Below are positions 33,251 through 41,434 of a stretch of 64,000 nucleotides of DNA, piece after piece (position 1 is the stretch's first letter; every line of letters begins with the position of its first letter). Under the pieces are notes generated by a model, which worked only from the letters and a program-made list of their open reading frames with translations, was not told where the DNA came from and did not search any database. The DNA is from an uncultured Eubacteriales bacterium (GTDB lineage: Bacteria > Bacillota > Clostridia > Christensenellales > Borkfalkiaceae), in the NCBI GenBank assembly GCA_900540805.1, contig UQHL01000010.1, forward strand, positions 39,124-103,123, read 5' to 3'. Both the position numbers and the translations under genes were made by a program.

Positions 33251-34639
33251 ATGAATAAAGTTTTAGGGCAAGTATGCTCTTTTATGAGAAACCTCGATAA
33301 AAGGGCGGTTTTGGCCGCCGTCAGAGAGTTTTTCAACAGTTACGTTTTTTATATTTTCGAGACAATCGCGGCATGTCTTTTTGTGGCTGCGGGGCAGGAA
33401 GTCGCGGGGGCGGTCTTTTTTGTCGCTCTGATCTGTATGATCCTGCTCGTTTGCGACGATATACTGCCGACGACGCTTCCCTTTCTCCTTATTTCGGCCT
33501 TTACGACAAATCTTTACGATTCCTACGATTTGTTTATCCCTTATATTCGTTACGCGCCCGCGGCAGTCATCTGTCTGCTGTTTCATTTTATCCGTTACCG
33601 TCAGCCGATGAAGACGGGGGAGAGCGCCTACGGGATTTTGGCTGTCTCCGTCGCCGTCATGCTGGGCGGCATCGGACGGTTTTCCATTATGGATTACGTG
33701 CGGGGCGCGTATTACGTTTTGGGGCTCGGCTTCGGCATGCTGGCCGTTTATTTTCTCATGAGATCTCAGTTTTCAGTAAAGAGAAACTACGACCTGCGTC
33801 AGCGTTTTTCCGTCATTATGACGCTGCTCGGCCTGTTGTGCGCTTTTATCATCGCTTCGGGCTACTATAAAAGATTCCACAATATACCCACCTCCTATGC
33901 GCTCGGGTTTTCGAGAAATAATATTTCCACGCTTCTGATGTTTGCCATGCCGTTTCCGCTCTTCCTTGCGCTCAAGCGTCCCTGGACGGCTCTTTTGTCG
34001 CTTGTGTTTTACGGCGCAATCGCCGTCACCACATCGCGGGGCGGACTTCTCTTCGGGACGATGGAGGTTCTTTTCTGCTGTGCGTATTGGATATTTTCGG
34101 ACGGAAAACGAATTCTTCGCACCGTGCTCTGTCTCGTCTCTCTGGCAATTATTTTCCTGTGTTTCAGAAAAATTATTTTAGACGTCATTTACGACAGATT
34201 GCTCGCGGAAGGGGCAATTACGGGAGAGGTGCGTTATAAAATGATGTGGGAGGCGATAGAGAAATTCAAAAAAAATCCGCTCGTCGGGTTCGGAATATTG
34301 GATCAGGACATCGCCTATGCGGCAGATAAGAAAAAGGGCTCGATGGCCTGGTATCACATGATGACGTCGCAGGTCGTGGGGAGCATGGGGCTGGTAGGCA
34401 TCGCCGCTTATCTGTTTCAATTTATAGGGCGGGTGAAACTCATTTTCCGGAATTTTTCGATGTGGTCGCTCTGCCTCGGGGTCTCTTATCTCGGTATTCT
34501 TCTCATGAGCCAGGTCAACCCTGGCGAATTTTGCCCGCTGCCTTTCGAGCTTCTCACCGTTCTGCTGTTTATTCTTCAGGAGCGGCGGCTGGAAAATGAT
34601 CCGCTTCCTTTGAAGGGCACGAGAAAGCTCTCGTTGTAA
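33251..34639 (+). CDS. O-antigen ligase/polymerase-like (Wzy_C) membrane protein
   Basis: 462 residues with about ten to twelve hydrophobic segments and one larger outside loop near 300-370. The Wzy_C/RfaL pattern is visible as TTSRGGLLFGTMEV (conserved Arg) and EVRYKMMWEAIEKFKKNPLVGFG, followed by a His-containing loop (SMAWYHMMTSQVVGSMGLVG). Such proteins join or polymerise surface polysaccharide or glycosylate proteins. No glycan biosynthesis cluster surrounds it, so the acceptor is unknown. GAGAGG is seven bases before ATG 33251, which is preferred over ATG 33245. Confidence 0.8.
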   Translation: MNKVLGQVCSFMRNLDKRAVLAAVREFFNSYVFYIFETIAACLFVAAGQEVAGAVFFVALICMILLVCDDILPTTLPFLLISAFTTNLYDSYDLFIPYIRYAPAAVICLLFHFIRYRQPMKTGESAYGILAVSVAVMLGGIGRFSIMDYVRGAYYVLGLGFGMLAVYFLMRSQFSVKRNYDLRQRFSVIMTLLGLLCAFIIASGYYKRFHNIPTSYALGFSRNNISTLLMFAMPFPLFLALKRPWTALLSLVFYGAIAVTTSRGGLLFGTMEVLFCCAYWIFSDGKRILRTVLCLVSLAIIFLCFRKIILDVIYDRLLAEGAITGEVRYKMMWEAIEKFKKNPLVGFGILDQDIAYAADKKKGSMAWYHMMTSQVVGSMGLVGIAAYLFQFIGRVKLIFRNFSMWSLCLGVSYLGILLMSQVNPGEFCPLPFELLTVLLFILQERRLENDPLPLKGTRKLSL

Positions 34640-34671
34640 TTTCATAAAAATCCGTCGCATACAATATAAGT

Positions 34672-35361
34672 ATGAAGACGGATTTTTTTCGCAGAAAAAC
34701 TTTGGCGCTGGCGGGCGTGCTGTCCGCCGCAACGGTATTATCGGGGATCTTTTACGCGCACGCTCTGACGCGGGCGATTGTTGCCGACGTAAGCGAAACC
34801 TTTTATTTCCTCGTGTCCGAGGAGGAAAATGTCCCCGCTTCCGCCTGGGACGCCTATCTCGGGGGCGGAGCGGGCTATGTCATGAGCCGCGGAAAGACCG
34901 AGTATGCGGTGCTGTCCTGCTATTTCAATGAAACCGACGCGCGGACCGTCAAAAACAATCTCGGCAATAAAAAAATTTCGGCGGCCGTTTTGGAAGAAAG
35001 CGGAGGAATGCTGTATTTCAAAAAACGTTCGGAAAAGCAGAATGCGGAAAAGATAGCGGGCTGTTTCAGGACGATGGGCAGCTGCATCCGGCTTCTGTAC
35101 GATATCGCCAATTCCGCCGAAACGGGCGAATATACCCAACAGGCGCTCAAGCGTTCGCTTTCGGCCGTGAGAGGCGTTCTTTCCCGTCTCGCGGAAGAGA
35201 ACCGCGGAGGCGTCTTTACGGAGATTTCCGCCTGCGCCTCCCGGTCCGCTTTGAAGCTTTCGGAAATCGTGCGCGGTACCGTGTATGCCAAGGATATCAG
35301 ATATCTTCAGGTTTCCTTAAGCGATTCTTATTTAACTTTAGCCGAAGAATTTTCCATCTGA
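34672..35361 (+). CDS. Membrane-anchored envelope protein, SPOR-like
   Basis: 229 residues. A short basic start (MKTDFFRRKT) and a single hydrophobic segment (about 11-30) anchor it in the membrane with the bulk outside. The region FYFLVSEEENVP...YVMSRGKTEYAVLSCYFNETDARTVKNNLG has the look of a SPOR-type fold (aromatic strand, then ALSCYFNETDA-like strand-helix). SPOR domains bind denuded peptidoglycan at division sites or spores. This is inference from pattern, not a firm family match. No classical ribosome-binding site is evident; the gene is 32 bases behind the ligase-like gene. Confidence 0.55.
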   Translation: MKTDFFRRKTLALAGVLSAATVLSGIFYAHALTRAIVADVSETFYFLVSEEENVPASAWDAYLGGGAGYVMSRGKTEYAVLSCYFNETDARTVKNNLGNKKISAAVLEESGGMLYFKKRSEKQNAEKIAGCFRTMGSCIRLLYDIANSAETGEYTQQALKRSLSAVRGVLSRLAEENRGGVFTEISACASRSALKLSEIVRGTVYAKDIRYLQVSLSDSYLTLAEEFSI

Positions 35362-35382
35362 ATAAAAATTATCTCAAAAAAC

Positions 35383-35411
35383 TTGCATTGAGAAAAATGA
35401 TATGATATAAT
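35383..35411 (+). promoter_or_regulatory. Promoter of the lipid kinase gene, suggesting a leaderless mRNA
   Basis: TTGCAT (35383-35388), 17 bases, TATAAT (35406-35411). The ATG begins at 35418, seven bases past the -10, which is where transcription itself should start. Confidence 0.75.
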
Positions 35412-35417
35412 AAACTT

Positions 35418-36335
35418 ATGAAGTGTATTTTCATTTACAATCCCAATAGCGGAAAGGGAAAAACGGCGAAAAAGCTGACGTATATCGTCAAAAAGCTGAA
35501 AAAGAGATACGCTTCGGTCGATGTCTATGCGACGAAAGCGAAAGGGGATCTCACCCGAAAGGTTGCGGAAGTTGCGGAGCAGTACGACTGTATTGTATTT
35601 TCGGGCGGAGACGGCAGCTTTAACGAAGTGCTTCGCGGCTTGGGAGATAGGGAGACGCTTCCGCTCCTCGGATATATCCCGGGCGGCACGGCTAACGATA
35701 TTGCGCACAGCCTGGGGATTCCCCGAAAAAACGTGCGCAAGGCGCTGAACGTCATCCTCAAGGGCCGTCGGGAACTGCTCGACTGCATGCGCATCAACGG
35801 CACGCAATACGCGATGTATTCGATTTCTGCAGGCGCGTTTACCAGCGCTACCTATACCACGCCCCAAGAGGCAAAACGCGCTTTGGGGCTGCTGGCCTAC
35901 GGACTGGAAGGGATCAGAAAGAATATTCCCTTCCGCATTTTTTCCGTCGATGCGACGGACGGAATCACCCGTGTGCAGACGGAAAGCGTTTTTACGCTGA
36001 TCATGAACAGCAAATGCGTAGCGGGACTGAAAATGAACAAGGACGCTTCCATGCGCGACGGGATCATGGAATGTGCGGTAATCAAGCAAAAAGCGAAGCC
36101 CAATCTCTACAATAAGGCACGTGCGCTTCTGGCGCTCGGCAGTCTGTTTGTATTGGGGTACCGGTTTCGGGAACAGGATATAGAAAGACTGCAGGGAAAC
36201 AAATTGCGCATCGAGGTTCCCGACGACGTCGTATGGAATTACGACGGGGAAAAGGGCGCCAGCGGCAGTATAGAAGTTGAAATTCTGTCCCGCAAGGTAC
36301 CGCTTCTCGTCCCGAAAAATAATAAAAATATTTAG
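35418..36335 (+). CDS. Diacylglycerol/lipid kinase family protein
   Basis: 305 residues of the DagK/YegS family, which phosphorylate diacylglycerol or related lipids to recycle membrane lipid. Motifs: FIYNPNSGKGK at the start, FSGGDGSFNEVLRGL (nucleotide-binding GGDGT-like loop, with Ser for Thr), YIPGGTANDIAHSLGIP, and a C-terminal beta-sandwich with MRDGIMECAVIK. All core motifs are present. The gene has its own strong promoter so close to the ATG that no ribosome-binding site can exist on the predicted transcript. Confidence 0.93.
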   Translation: MKCIFIYNPNSGKGKTAKKLTYIVKKLKKRYASVDVYATKAKGDLTRKVAEVAEQYDCIVFSGGDGSFNEVLRGLGDRETLPLLGYIPGGTANDIAHSLGIPRKNVRKALNVILKGRRELLDCMRINGTQYAMYSISAGAFTSATYTTPQEAKRALGLLAYGLEGIRKNIPFRIFSVDATDGITRVQTESVFTLIMNSKCVAGLKMNKDASMRDGIMECAVIKQKAKPNLYNKARALLALGSLFVLGYRFREQDIERLQGNKLRIEVPDDVVWNYDGEKGASGSIEVEILSRKVPLLVPKNNKNI

Positions 36336-36355
36336 AAAAAGTACTGTCAAAACGC

Positions 36356-36384
36356 TTGCTTTTTTCTTTTGGATTTTGTATAAT
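36356..36384 (+). promoter_or_regulatory. Promoter of tRNA-Thr
   Basis: TTGCTT (36356-36361), 17 bases, TATAAT (36379-36384), 23 bases before the tRNA. Confidence 0.8.
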
Positions 36385-36406
36385 AAAAAAGCTGTCGGTG
36401 AGACAA

Positions 36407-36482
36407 GCTGATATGGCTCAGTCGGTAGAGCAGCTGATTCGTAATCAGCAGGTCGCCAGTTCGAATCTGGCTATCAGCTCCA
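36407..36482 (+). tRNA. tRNA-Thr, anticodon CGU
   Basis: A 76-base cloverleaf: acceptor GCTGATA/TATCAGC with discriminator T and encoded CCA; D arm GCTCAGTCGGTAGAGC; anticodon stem-loop CTGATTCGTAATCAG with anticodon CGT; T arm GCCAGTTCGAATCTGGC. It reads ACG threonine codons. It is a single gene with its own promoter and terminator. Confidence 0.98.
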
Positions 36483-36483
36483 T

Positions 36484-36532
36484 AAAAATTCCTCGGGATT
36501 TCCAGATGGATTTTTCGGGGGATTTTTTTTAT
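36484..36532 (+). terminator. Terminator after tRNA-Thr
   Basis: AAAAATTCCTCGGGATTTCC pairs, with several G-U pairs, with GGATTTTTCGGGGGATTTTT around a four-base loop; a T run follows. Confidence 0.75.
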
Positions 36533-36543
36533 TTTTCGGCCGC

Positions 36544-36572
36544 TTGACAAACGGAAAAAAACAAGCTATAAT
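36544..36572 (+). promoter_or_regulatory. Promoter of the small membrane/beta-domain gene
   Basis: TTGACA (36544-36549), 17 bases, TATAAT (36567-36572). Both boxes are exact consensus. Confidence 0.88.
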
Positions 36573-36604
36573 AAAACTATCATTGAAAAAAGGATTTGAG
36601 AGAG

Positions 36605-36958
36605 ATGCAGGGATGGGTATTTCTGATTTGGTGTTTCCTGCCGTTGCTCATTTTGTTCTGGGCCGCGTGCGGCTTGAAAAAGCGAGCGGCAGTCGTCAGA
36701 AAACATCTAAAAAATAAACGATCGGAAACGAAAGGAGATGAGAGAGCGATGTTGAATCTTATCAGTCAGTTTATCGGGAAAAAATGCGATATTCTCACGC
36801 TGGAAAAGCAATATACGGGCGTTATCGAAAGCGTTGAGGAAAATTGGATCGTCGTCTGGGACAGCTATTTTGATACGAGGGAAATCATCAACCTCGAGTA
36901 TGTCATGGGTATCCGCCAATGCAAGGAGAAGGCAAAGAAAACGGCGAGGGAAAAATAA
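36605..36958 (+). CDS. Small membrane-anchored protein with a C-terminal beta domain
   Basis: 117 residues: one N-terminal membrane segment (WVFLIWCFLPLLILFWAACG), a very basic linker (KKRAAVVRKHLKNKR) and a compact C-terminal domain (LISQFIGKKCDILTLEKQYT, GVIESVEENWIVVWDSYF, REIINLEYVMGIRQ) that looks like a small Sm- or SH3-type barrel. An AAAGGAG at about 36730 precedes internal in-frame ATGs (36738 and 36750). The soluble domain might therefore also be made alone. The consensus promoter suggests high expression. I do not know the family. Confidence 0.6.
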   Translation: MQGWVFLIWCFLPLLILFWAACGLKKRAAVVRKHLKNKRSETKGDERAMLNLISQFIGKKCDILTLEKQYTGVIESVEENWIVVWDSYFDTREIINLEYVMGIRQCKEKAKKTAREK

Positions 36959-36985
36959 AATATCGGAAGTTATTCCGCTGAAAAT

Positions 36986-37018
36986 AAAAGCCGTTTCCGT
37001 AAAGGAGACGGCTTTTTT
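36986..37018. terminator. Terminator between convergent genes
   Basis: AAAAGCCGTTTCC and GGAGACGGCTTTTTT form a stem around GTAAA. It can serve both the gene at 36605 and tmcAL. Confidence 0.8.
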
Positions 37019-38174
37019 ACTCGATGAAAGGTTGCTTTTTTTCGGGCTGCAGATTTTTAACTAAAGCAAATATTTCGTCTGCAAAGCGGTCGATTTCGTA
37101 ACATTTCTCTGCCGTTCCATACAGCATTTCCGCGTCGCCCGCCCGAACCAGAAGCGGATAATCCGCTTGTCCGAGAAGGGAGAGTAAAGCTTCGTTTCCT
37201 TTTTTTATGGCTAAAACGTTGAGATAAAGCGCGGAAGCGAGGCAAGCTCTGATTTGTTTTTCCGAGATTCCGAGCATATTTTGCAGCAATATCCGCCTCA
37301 GCCGCGCGGCGGTATAGCGTTTGGAGGTAAGTGCGGAAACGATGTTCGCCGTATTGTTTTTTGCGGCTCTTTTCAAGGCGTTTTCCAATCCCTCTCTGCA
37401 GTCGCAAATGCCTTTAAGCTCTGCGGCCGAAGCGCGCATAAGCGCGTATTTTTCCAATACTTCCAACTCGCTTCCGCCGTTTTGGATTAAATCTTCTTCC
37501 ACGTATGAAGGCACATTTTTATGAATTTTTTCTTTTTCGCCCCGCATAAGCGCCGCGCGGACTGCAGTCGCGGAAGAAAAGTTTTCGCAAAGGGTTTCGT
37601 CGGAATAGCCGCTTCCCTTTCGTCGGACGGGGATAAGGTCGATTTTTTTTCCGCAGCTTCGGACGGCGCGCGCGTATTCTATACCCAAAATATTGTTCGG
37701 TGAAAGGAGAAATCCGTCGGGAAATCGTGCCTGCCAGGCTTCCGCCCGCGCTTTTGCGTAGCCGGCGCCGCGCTTCATCAAAGCTTTTATTTCACGGGAA
37801 ACCTCCGCGGGCTCGTTGTCCAATGCCTCGGCCGCTTCGAGAAAATTTTTCGAAGCGCCGCTTTCACAGCCGAAACAGAGCTGTGAAAGGTCGGGAATGG
37901 CGGTAAGAAGCTTTATCGCACCTTTGGCAAACAATTCCGCGGGGGAGGTGGAAAACACGGCGGGGAGTTCGATTACCGCATCCGCGCCCGCCCGCACGGC
38001 GTGCCTCGCGCGGGTGTATTTGTTCAGGACGGCCGCCTCTCCCCGCTGAACGAAATTCCCGCTCATTATACAGAGGACGAAGTCGGCGCCCGAAGTTTCC
38101 CTGGCGGCCTGTAGGTGGTATAAATGGCCGTTGTGAAAGGGATTGTATTCGCAAATTATCCCGCAAATTTTCAT
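37017..38174 (-). CDS. tmcAL: tRNA(Met) cytidine acetate ligase-type nucleotidyltransferase
   Basis: 385 residues. In Firmicutes TmcAL uses ATP and acetate to acetylate the wobble cytidine of elongator tRNA-Met. The N-terminal nucleotidyltransferase fold begins MKICGIICEYNPFHNGHLYHL (HxGH motif), followed by CIMSGNFVQRGEAAVLNKYTRA, and the family signature SPNNILGIEYARA and RKGSGYSD lies in the middle. The enzyme is complete. I place the start at ATG 38174 because family homology starts there; the longer frame (to 38207) has only a TTG. Acetate is probably abundant here, since pta-ackA lie divergently next door. Confidence 0.93.
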   Translation of the reverse strand: MKICGIICEYNPFHNGHLYHLQAARETSGADFVLCIMSGNFVQRGEAAVLNKYTRARHAVRAGADAVIELPAVFSTSPAELFAKGAIKLLTAIPDLSQLCFGCESGASKNFLEAAEALDNEPAEVSREIKALMKRGAGYAKARAEAWQARFPDGFLLSPNNILGIEYARAVRSCGKKIDLIPVRRKGSGYSDETLCENFSSATAVRAALMRGEKEKIHKNVPSYVEEDLIQNGGSELEVLEKYALMRASAAELKGICDCREGLENALKRAAKNNTANIVSALTSKRYTAARLRRILLQNMLGISEKQIRACLASALYLNVLAIKKGNEALLSLLGQADYPLLVRAGDAEMLYGTAEKCYEIDRFADEIFALVKNLQPEKKQPFIE

Positions 38175-38193
38175 TTTAACGCTAACCTTTTCC

Positions 38194-38222
38194 TTTACAA
38201 CCTGCAAAATGTGTGCTATAAT
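38194..38222 (+). promoter_or_regulatory. Promoter of pta-ackA
   Basis: TTTACA (38194-38199), 17 bases, TATAAT (38217-38222). Confidence 0.75.
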
Positions 38223-38315
38223 TAATAGCGAATGAAAAAACGGCGTTCCGTTTCTTTCCGATACTTATTATACACGAAAATCATAAAGAAATAAAGCGTT
38301 TCCAAGGAGATATTT

Positions 38316-39314
38316 ATGAATAATATTCTTGACGAAATCAAAATCAAGGCGAAAGCCCTGCACAAGAAAATCGTTCTCTGCGAGGGCGAGGACAACCGCG
38401 TCGTAAAGGCGGCCTCCGACGCCGCGAAAGAAGGGTTGGCGGAGATCGTTCTGCTCGGCAACAAGGCGGAGATCAAGGCGGCCAATCCCGACGTCGATTT
38501 GACGGGCGTGACGATCGTCGATCCGCTTACTTCTCCCCGACTTGCGGAATATAATGCGAAGCTCTGCGAGCTGCGCGCCTCGAAAGGCATGACGCCCGAG
38601 CAGGCGGCGAAGCTTCTGACGGACGGTACTTATTTCGGCGCGATGATGCTGAAGATGGGGGAGGTTGACGGCCTCGTCTCGGGCGCGTGCCATTCTACGG
38701 CGAATACCCTTCGTCCCGGGCTTCAGATTATCAAGACGGCAAAGGGAGTTTCTTCCGTATCGAGTTTTAATCTCATGATCTGCCCCCCGCAGGGAAACCA
38801 ATACTGTCCCGACGGACTCGTCGTATTTGCCGATTGCGGGCTCAATCCCACTTATACCAGCGAAGGGCTGGCCGACTGCGCAATCGCTACGGCCAAATCC
38901 GCGCGCGAGATCGCAGGCATTGATCCGAAAGTAGCCATGCTTTCTTTCTCCACCAAAGGCAGTGCGAAGCACGACAACGTGACGTTGGTCGCGGAAGCGG
39001 TGAAGATAGCGAAGGAAAAAGAGCCCGGGCTGAAGATCGACGGCGAATTGCAGTTCGACGCGGCCATCGTACCCTCCGTGGGAGAATTCAAGGCGCCCGG
39101 TTCGGCGGTGGCGGGGCATGCCAACGTATTTATTTTCCCCGATTTGCAAGCGGGTAACATCGGCTATAAGATTGCGGAACGCCTTGGCGGATTTATGGCC
39201 GTCGGCCCTATTTGCCAAGGCTTTGCGAAGCCCCTCAACGATCTGTCGAGAGGCTGCAAGGCGGAAGATATCGTCGCCGCGGTAGCGATTACCGCGCTTC
39301 AGACGCAGTTTTGA
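38316..39314 (+). CDS. pta: Phosphate acetyltransferase
   Basis: Converts acetyl-CoA and phosphate to acetyl phosphate, the first step of ATP-yielding acetate formation. 332 residues, the short single-domain form, with KKIVLCEGEDNRVVKAA, GMTPEQAAKLLTDGTYFGAM, VDGLVSGACHSTANTLRPG, MLSFSTKGSAKHD and a C-terminal VGPICQGFAKPLNDLSRGC. GGAG lies before ATG. It is 18 bases upstream of ackA, in one operon. Confidence 0.97.
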   Translation: MNNILDEIKIKAKALHKKIVLCEGEDNRVVKAASDAAKEGLAEIVLLGNKAEIKAANPDVDLTGVTIVDPLTSPRLAEYNAKLCELRASKGMTPEQAAKLLTDGTYFGAMMLKMGEVDGLVSGACHSTANTLRPGLQIIKTAKGVSSVSSFNLMICPPQGNQYCPDGLVVFADCGLNPTYTSEGLADCAIATAKSAREIAGIDPKVAMLSFSTKGSAKHDNVTLVAEAVKIAKEKEPGLKIDGELQFDAAIVPSVGEFKAPGSAVAGHANVFIFPDLQAGNIGYKIAERLGGFMAVGPICQGFAKPLNDLSRGCKAEDIVAAVAITALQTQF

Positions 39315-39332
39315 CGGAGAGAAACAACGTTT

Positions 39333-40526
39333 ATGAAAATTTTAGTCATCAATTCGGGAAGCTCTTCCCTCAAATATCAACTTATCGACATGGAGACGGA
39401 GGAGGTCATCGCCAAGGGCAACTGCGAGCGTATCGGCATCGACGGCTCCAAGCTCACGCATAAAGCAAGCGGAAAGGAAATTGTCGTCGAACAGCCCATG
39501 CCCGACCATAACGTCGCCGTACAGTTGGTGCTGAAAGCGTTGACGAATAAAGAAGCGGGCGTGATTTCTTCGATGAAAGAAATCGATGCGGTCGGTCACA
39601 GAGTGGTCGCTTCGGGCGAAGCATTCAAACAGACGACGCTCGTTTCGTCCGAAACCATGGCGGTGATGGAAGAGATCAAGGATCTCGCGCCCCTGCACAA
39701 TCCCGCCGCAATCGTCGGCGTCGAGGCCTGCCGCGCGGCGATGCCCGAAACGCCCATGGCTTTGGTCTTCGACACGGCTTTCCATTTCACGATGCCCGAA
39801 TATGCGTATATGTACGCCGTAGATTACGCAGATTATGAGAAATACAAAGTGAGAAGATACGGCGCGCACGGCACCAGCCACAAATTTGTTTCCCGAGAAG
39901 CGGCGAAATATCTCGGGAAAAAGCCCGAGGAGCTGAAGATCATCACCTGTCATTTGGGCAACGGGTCGTCAATTACGGCGGTAAACGGCGGAAAATGCGT
40001 CGATACCTCGATGGGGTTCACGCCTCTCGCGGGCGTGCCCATGGGTACCCGCAGCGGCGATATCGATTATGCGGCTGCGGAATATATCGCTCGGAAAAAA
40101 GGATTGGACGCCGCCGAAACGCTGACCTATCTCAATAAAAAATGCGGTATGCTCGGCGTGTCGGGCGTCTCCAGCGATTTCAGAGACCTCACCGCGGCAA
40201 AGGCGGCCGGAAATAAGCGTGCGGCGCTCGCCCTCGATATGTTCAACTATGCGTGTAAAAAATATGTCGGCGCGTATGCCGCGGCGATGAACGGCGTGGA
40301 TTGCCTCGTCTTTACGGCGGGAGTCGGTGAAAATACGCCGGGCGTTAGAAAGGGAATCTGCGAAAACATGCAGTATCTCGGCCTGGAGATAGACGAGGAA
40401 AAGAACGCGGAAAAGAACAACGGCGAAATTCGCGATATCACGGGAAAGAACTCTAAAGTGAAGGTACTGATCATTCCCACCAATGAAGAACTCGTCATAG
40501 CACGGGAAACGATGGAATTACTGTAA
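39333..40526 (+). CDS. ackA: Acetate kinase
   Basis: Makes ATP and acetate from acetyl phosphate. 397 residues of the ASKHA fold: VINSGSSSLKYQLID (N-terminal nucleotide loop), GHRVVASGE, FDTAFHFTMPEYAYMYA, RRYGAHGTSHKFVS, HLGNGSSITAVNGGKCVDTS and TAGVGENTPGVRKGIC. All catalytic Asp/Arg/His motifs are present. Together with pta it gives the main fermentative ATP route suggested by this window. Confidence 0.98.
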   Translation: MKILVINSGSSSLKYQLIDMETEEVIAKGNCERIGIDGSKLTHKASGKEIVVEQPMPDHNVAVQLVLKALTNKEAGVISSMKEIDAVGHRVVASGEAFKQTTLVSSETMAVMEEIKDLAPLHNPAAIVGVEACRAAMPETPMALVFDTAFHFTMPEYAYMYAVDYADYEKYKVRRYGAHGTSHKFVSREAAKYLGKKPEELKIITCHLGNGSSITAVNGGKCVDTSMGFTPLAGVPMGTRSGDIDYAAAEYIARKKGLDAAETLTYLNKKCGMLGVSGVSSDFRDLTAAKAAGNKRAALALDMFNYACKKYVGAYAAAMNGVDCLVFTAGVGENTPGVRKGICENMQYLGLEIDEEKNAEKNNGEIRDITGKNSKVKVLIIPTNEELVIARETMELL

Positions 40527-40553
40527 ATTTTCCGCAAATTCCTCGAAAAAAAG

Positions 40554-40582
40554 TTGACAAACAAGCGGAAATATAATATACT
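40554..40582 (+). promoter_or_regulatory. Promoter of yceD-rpmF
   Basis: TTGACA (40554-40559), 17 bases, TATACT (40577-40582). Confidence 0.8.
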
Positions 40583-40597
40583 TTTATAGTCGGTTTT

Positions 40598-40999
40598 ATG
40601 ATGATTATCGATGTGAGAAAACTCAATGCCGGAAAGACGTATTCCGGAAGGCTCGAATTCGAGTATATGGCTCCCGAAAGCCTGATAGACATTCCTTTCG
40701 TCAGATTCTCTGCCCCCGTAAAGGTGGAGGCTGAATTCGAGCTCTACGAGGACGACTCGTTGGAGCTGAAGGGGAAAGTGAGCTATGGCCTCGAGGGACA
40801 ATGCTCGAGGTGTTTGAAAGAGGCCTCCGAGCGGGTAGAAGGGGAGATAGATGCTTATTTCCAGCCTTTCGAGGACGGCGAGGACTATTCCTATTCGAGC
40901 GGAATTATCCATCTTGAAGACGCGGTGAACGACGCGATCATGGCGAGCATGCCGCGAACGCTTTCCTGCGGCGAAAATTGTCAGGGCATCCGATATTGA
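40598..40999 (+). CDS. yceD: YceD/DUF177 family protein, C-terminally short
   Basis: 133 residues. YceD is a small protein linked to large-subunit rRNA/ribosome biogenesis, almost always encoded before rpmF as here. The central motif GLEGQCSRCLKEASERVEGEIDAYF (shared Cys pair) spans about 68-92. The protein ends LSCGENCQGIRY, whereas relatives usually run on with CKGLCPxCG and a second Cys pair; that end is missing. The coding region is preceded by TATAGTCGGTTTT without a clear ribosome-binding site, and MM at the start allows either ATG. Confidence 0.87.
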   Translation: MMIIDVRKLNAGKTYSGRLEFEYMAPESLIDIPFVRFSAPVKVEAEFELYEDDSLELKGKVSYGLEGQCSRCLKEASERVEGEIDAYFQPFEDGEDYSYSSGIIHLEDAVNDAIMASMPRTLSCGENCQGIRY

Positions 41000-41031
41000 A
41001 AAATCAAAGAAATTAAACAAGAGGTGTAAAT

Positions 41032-41223
41032 ATGGCAGTACCCAAGAGTAAACAGTCCAAGAGCAGAACAAACAAGAGATTCGCAAATTATAAAGCCACT
41101 GCGGCCACGCTGGTGGAATGCCCTCATTGCCACGAACTGACCGAGGCGCACAGAGTGTGCAAAAGCTGCGGCTACTACGACGGGAAAGAAGTAATTTCCC
41201 AGAAAGAAGACAAAAAGAACTAA
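41032..41223 (+). CDS. rpmF: 50S ribosomal protein L32
   Basis: 63 residues: MAVPKSKQSKSRTNKRFA, then the zinc ribbon CPHCHELTEAHRVCKSCGYYDG with four cysteines (the C+ form). It is preceded by AGAGGTG, follows yceD by 32 bases and is closed by a terminator. Confidence 0.98.
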   Translation: MAVPKSKQSKSRTNKRFANYKATAATLVECPHCHELTEAHRVCKSCGYYDGKEVISQKEDKKN

Positions 41224-41246
41224 TCGTCTGAAGCGAAAGAATTTAG

Positions 41247-41275
41247 GCGGGTTGCTTTGCGCATCCCGCTTTTTT
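41247..41275 (+). terminator. Terminator of yceD-rpmF
   Basis: GCGGG pairs with CCCGC across a 13-base loop and is followed by six T; short but well placed. Confidence 0.7.
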
Positions 41276-41339
41276 GCGTTATGTCCGTCTCCCTGTTTTT
41301 TCTTATTAATTTTTTCACCATGGTTAATATTGGAAATGC

Positions 41340-41369
41340 TTGACAAATAAGTTTTCGATATGTTATAAT
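41340..41369 (+). promoter_or_regulatory. Promoter of copA
   Basis: TTGACA (41340-41345), 18 bases, TATAAT (41364-41369). Confidence 0.8.
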
Positions 41370-41434
41370 GCAGGCGCTTCAAAAAGAGTTTTATTGCACA
41401 TACTGCCGAAAACGATAACAGAGAAGGAGTCCGC

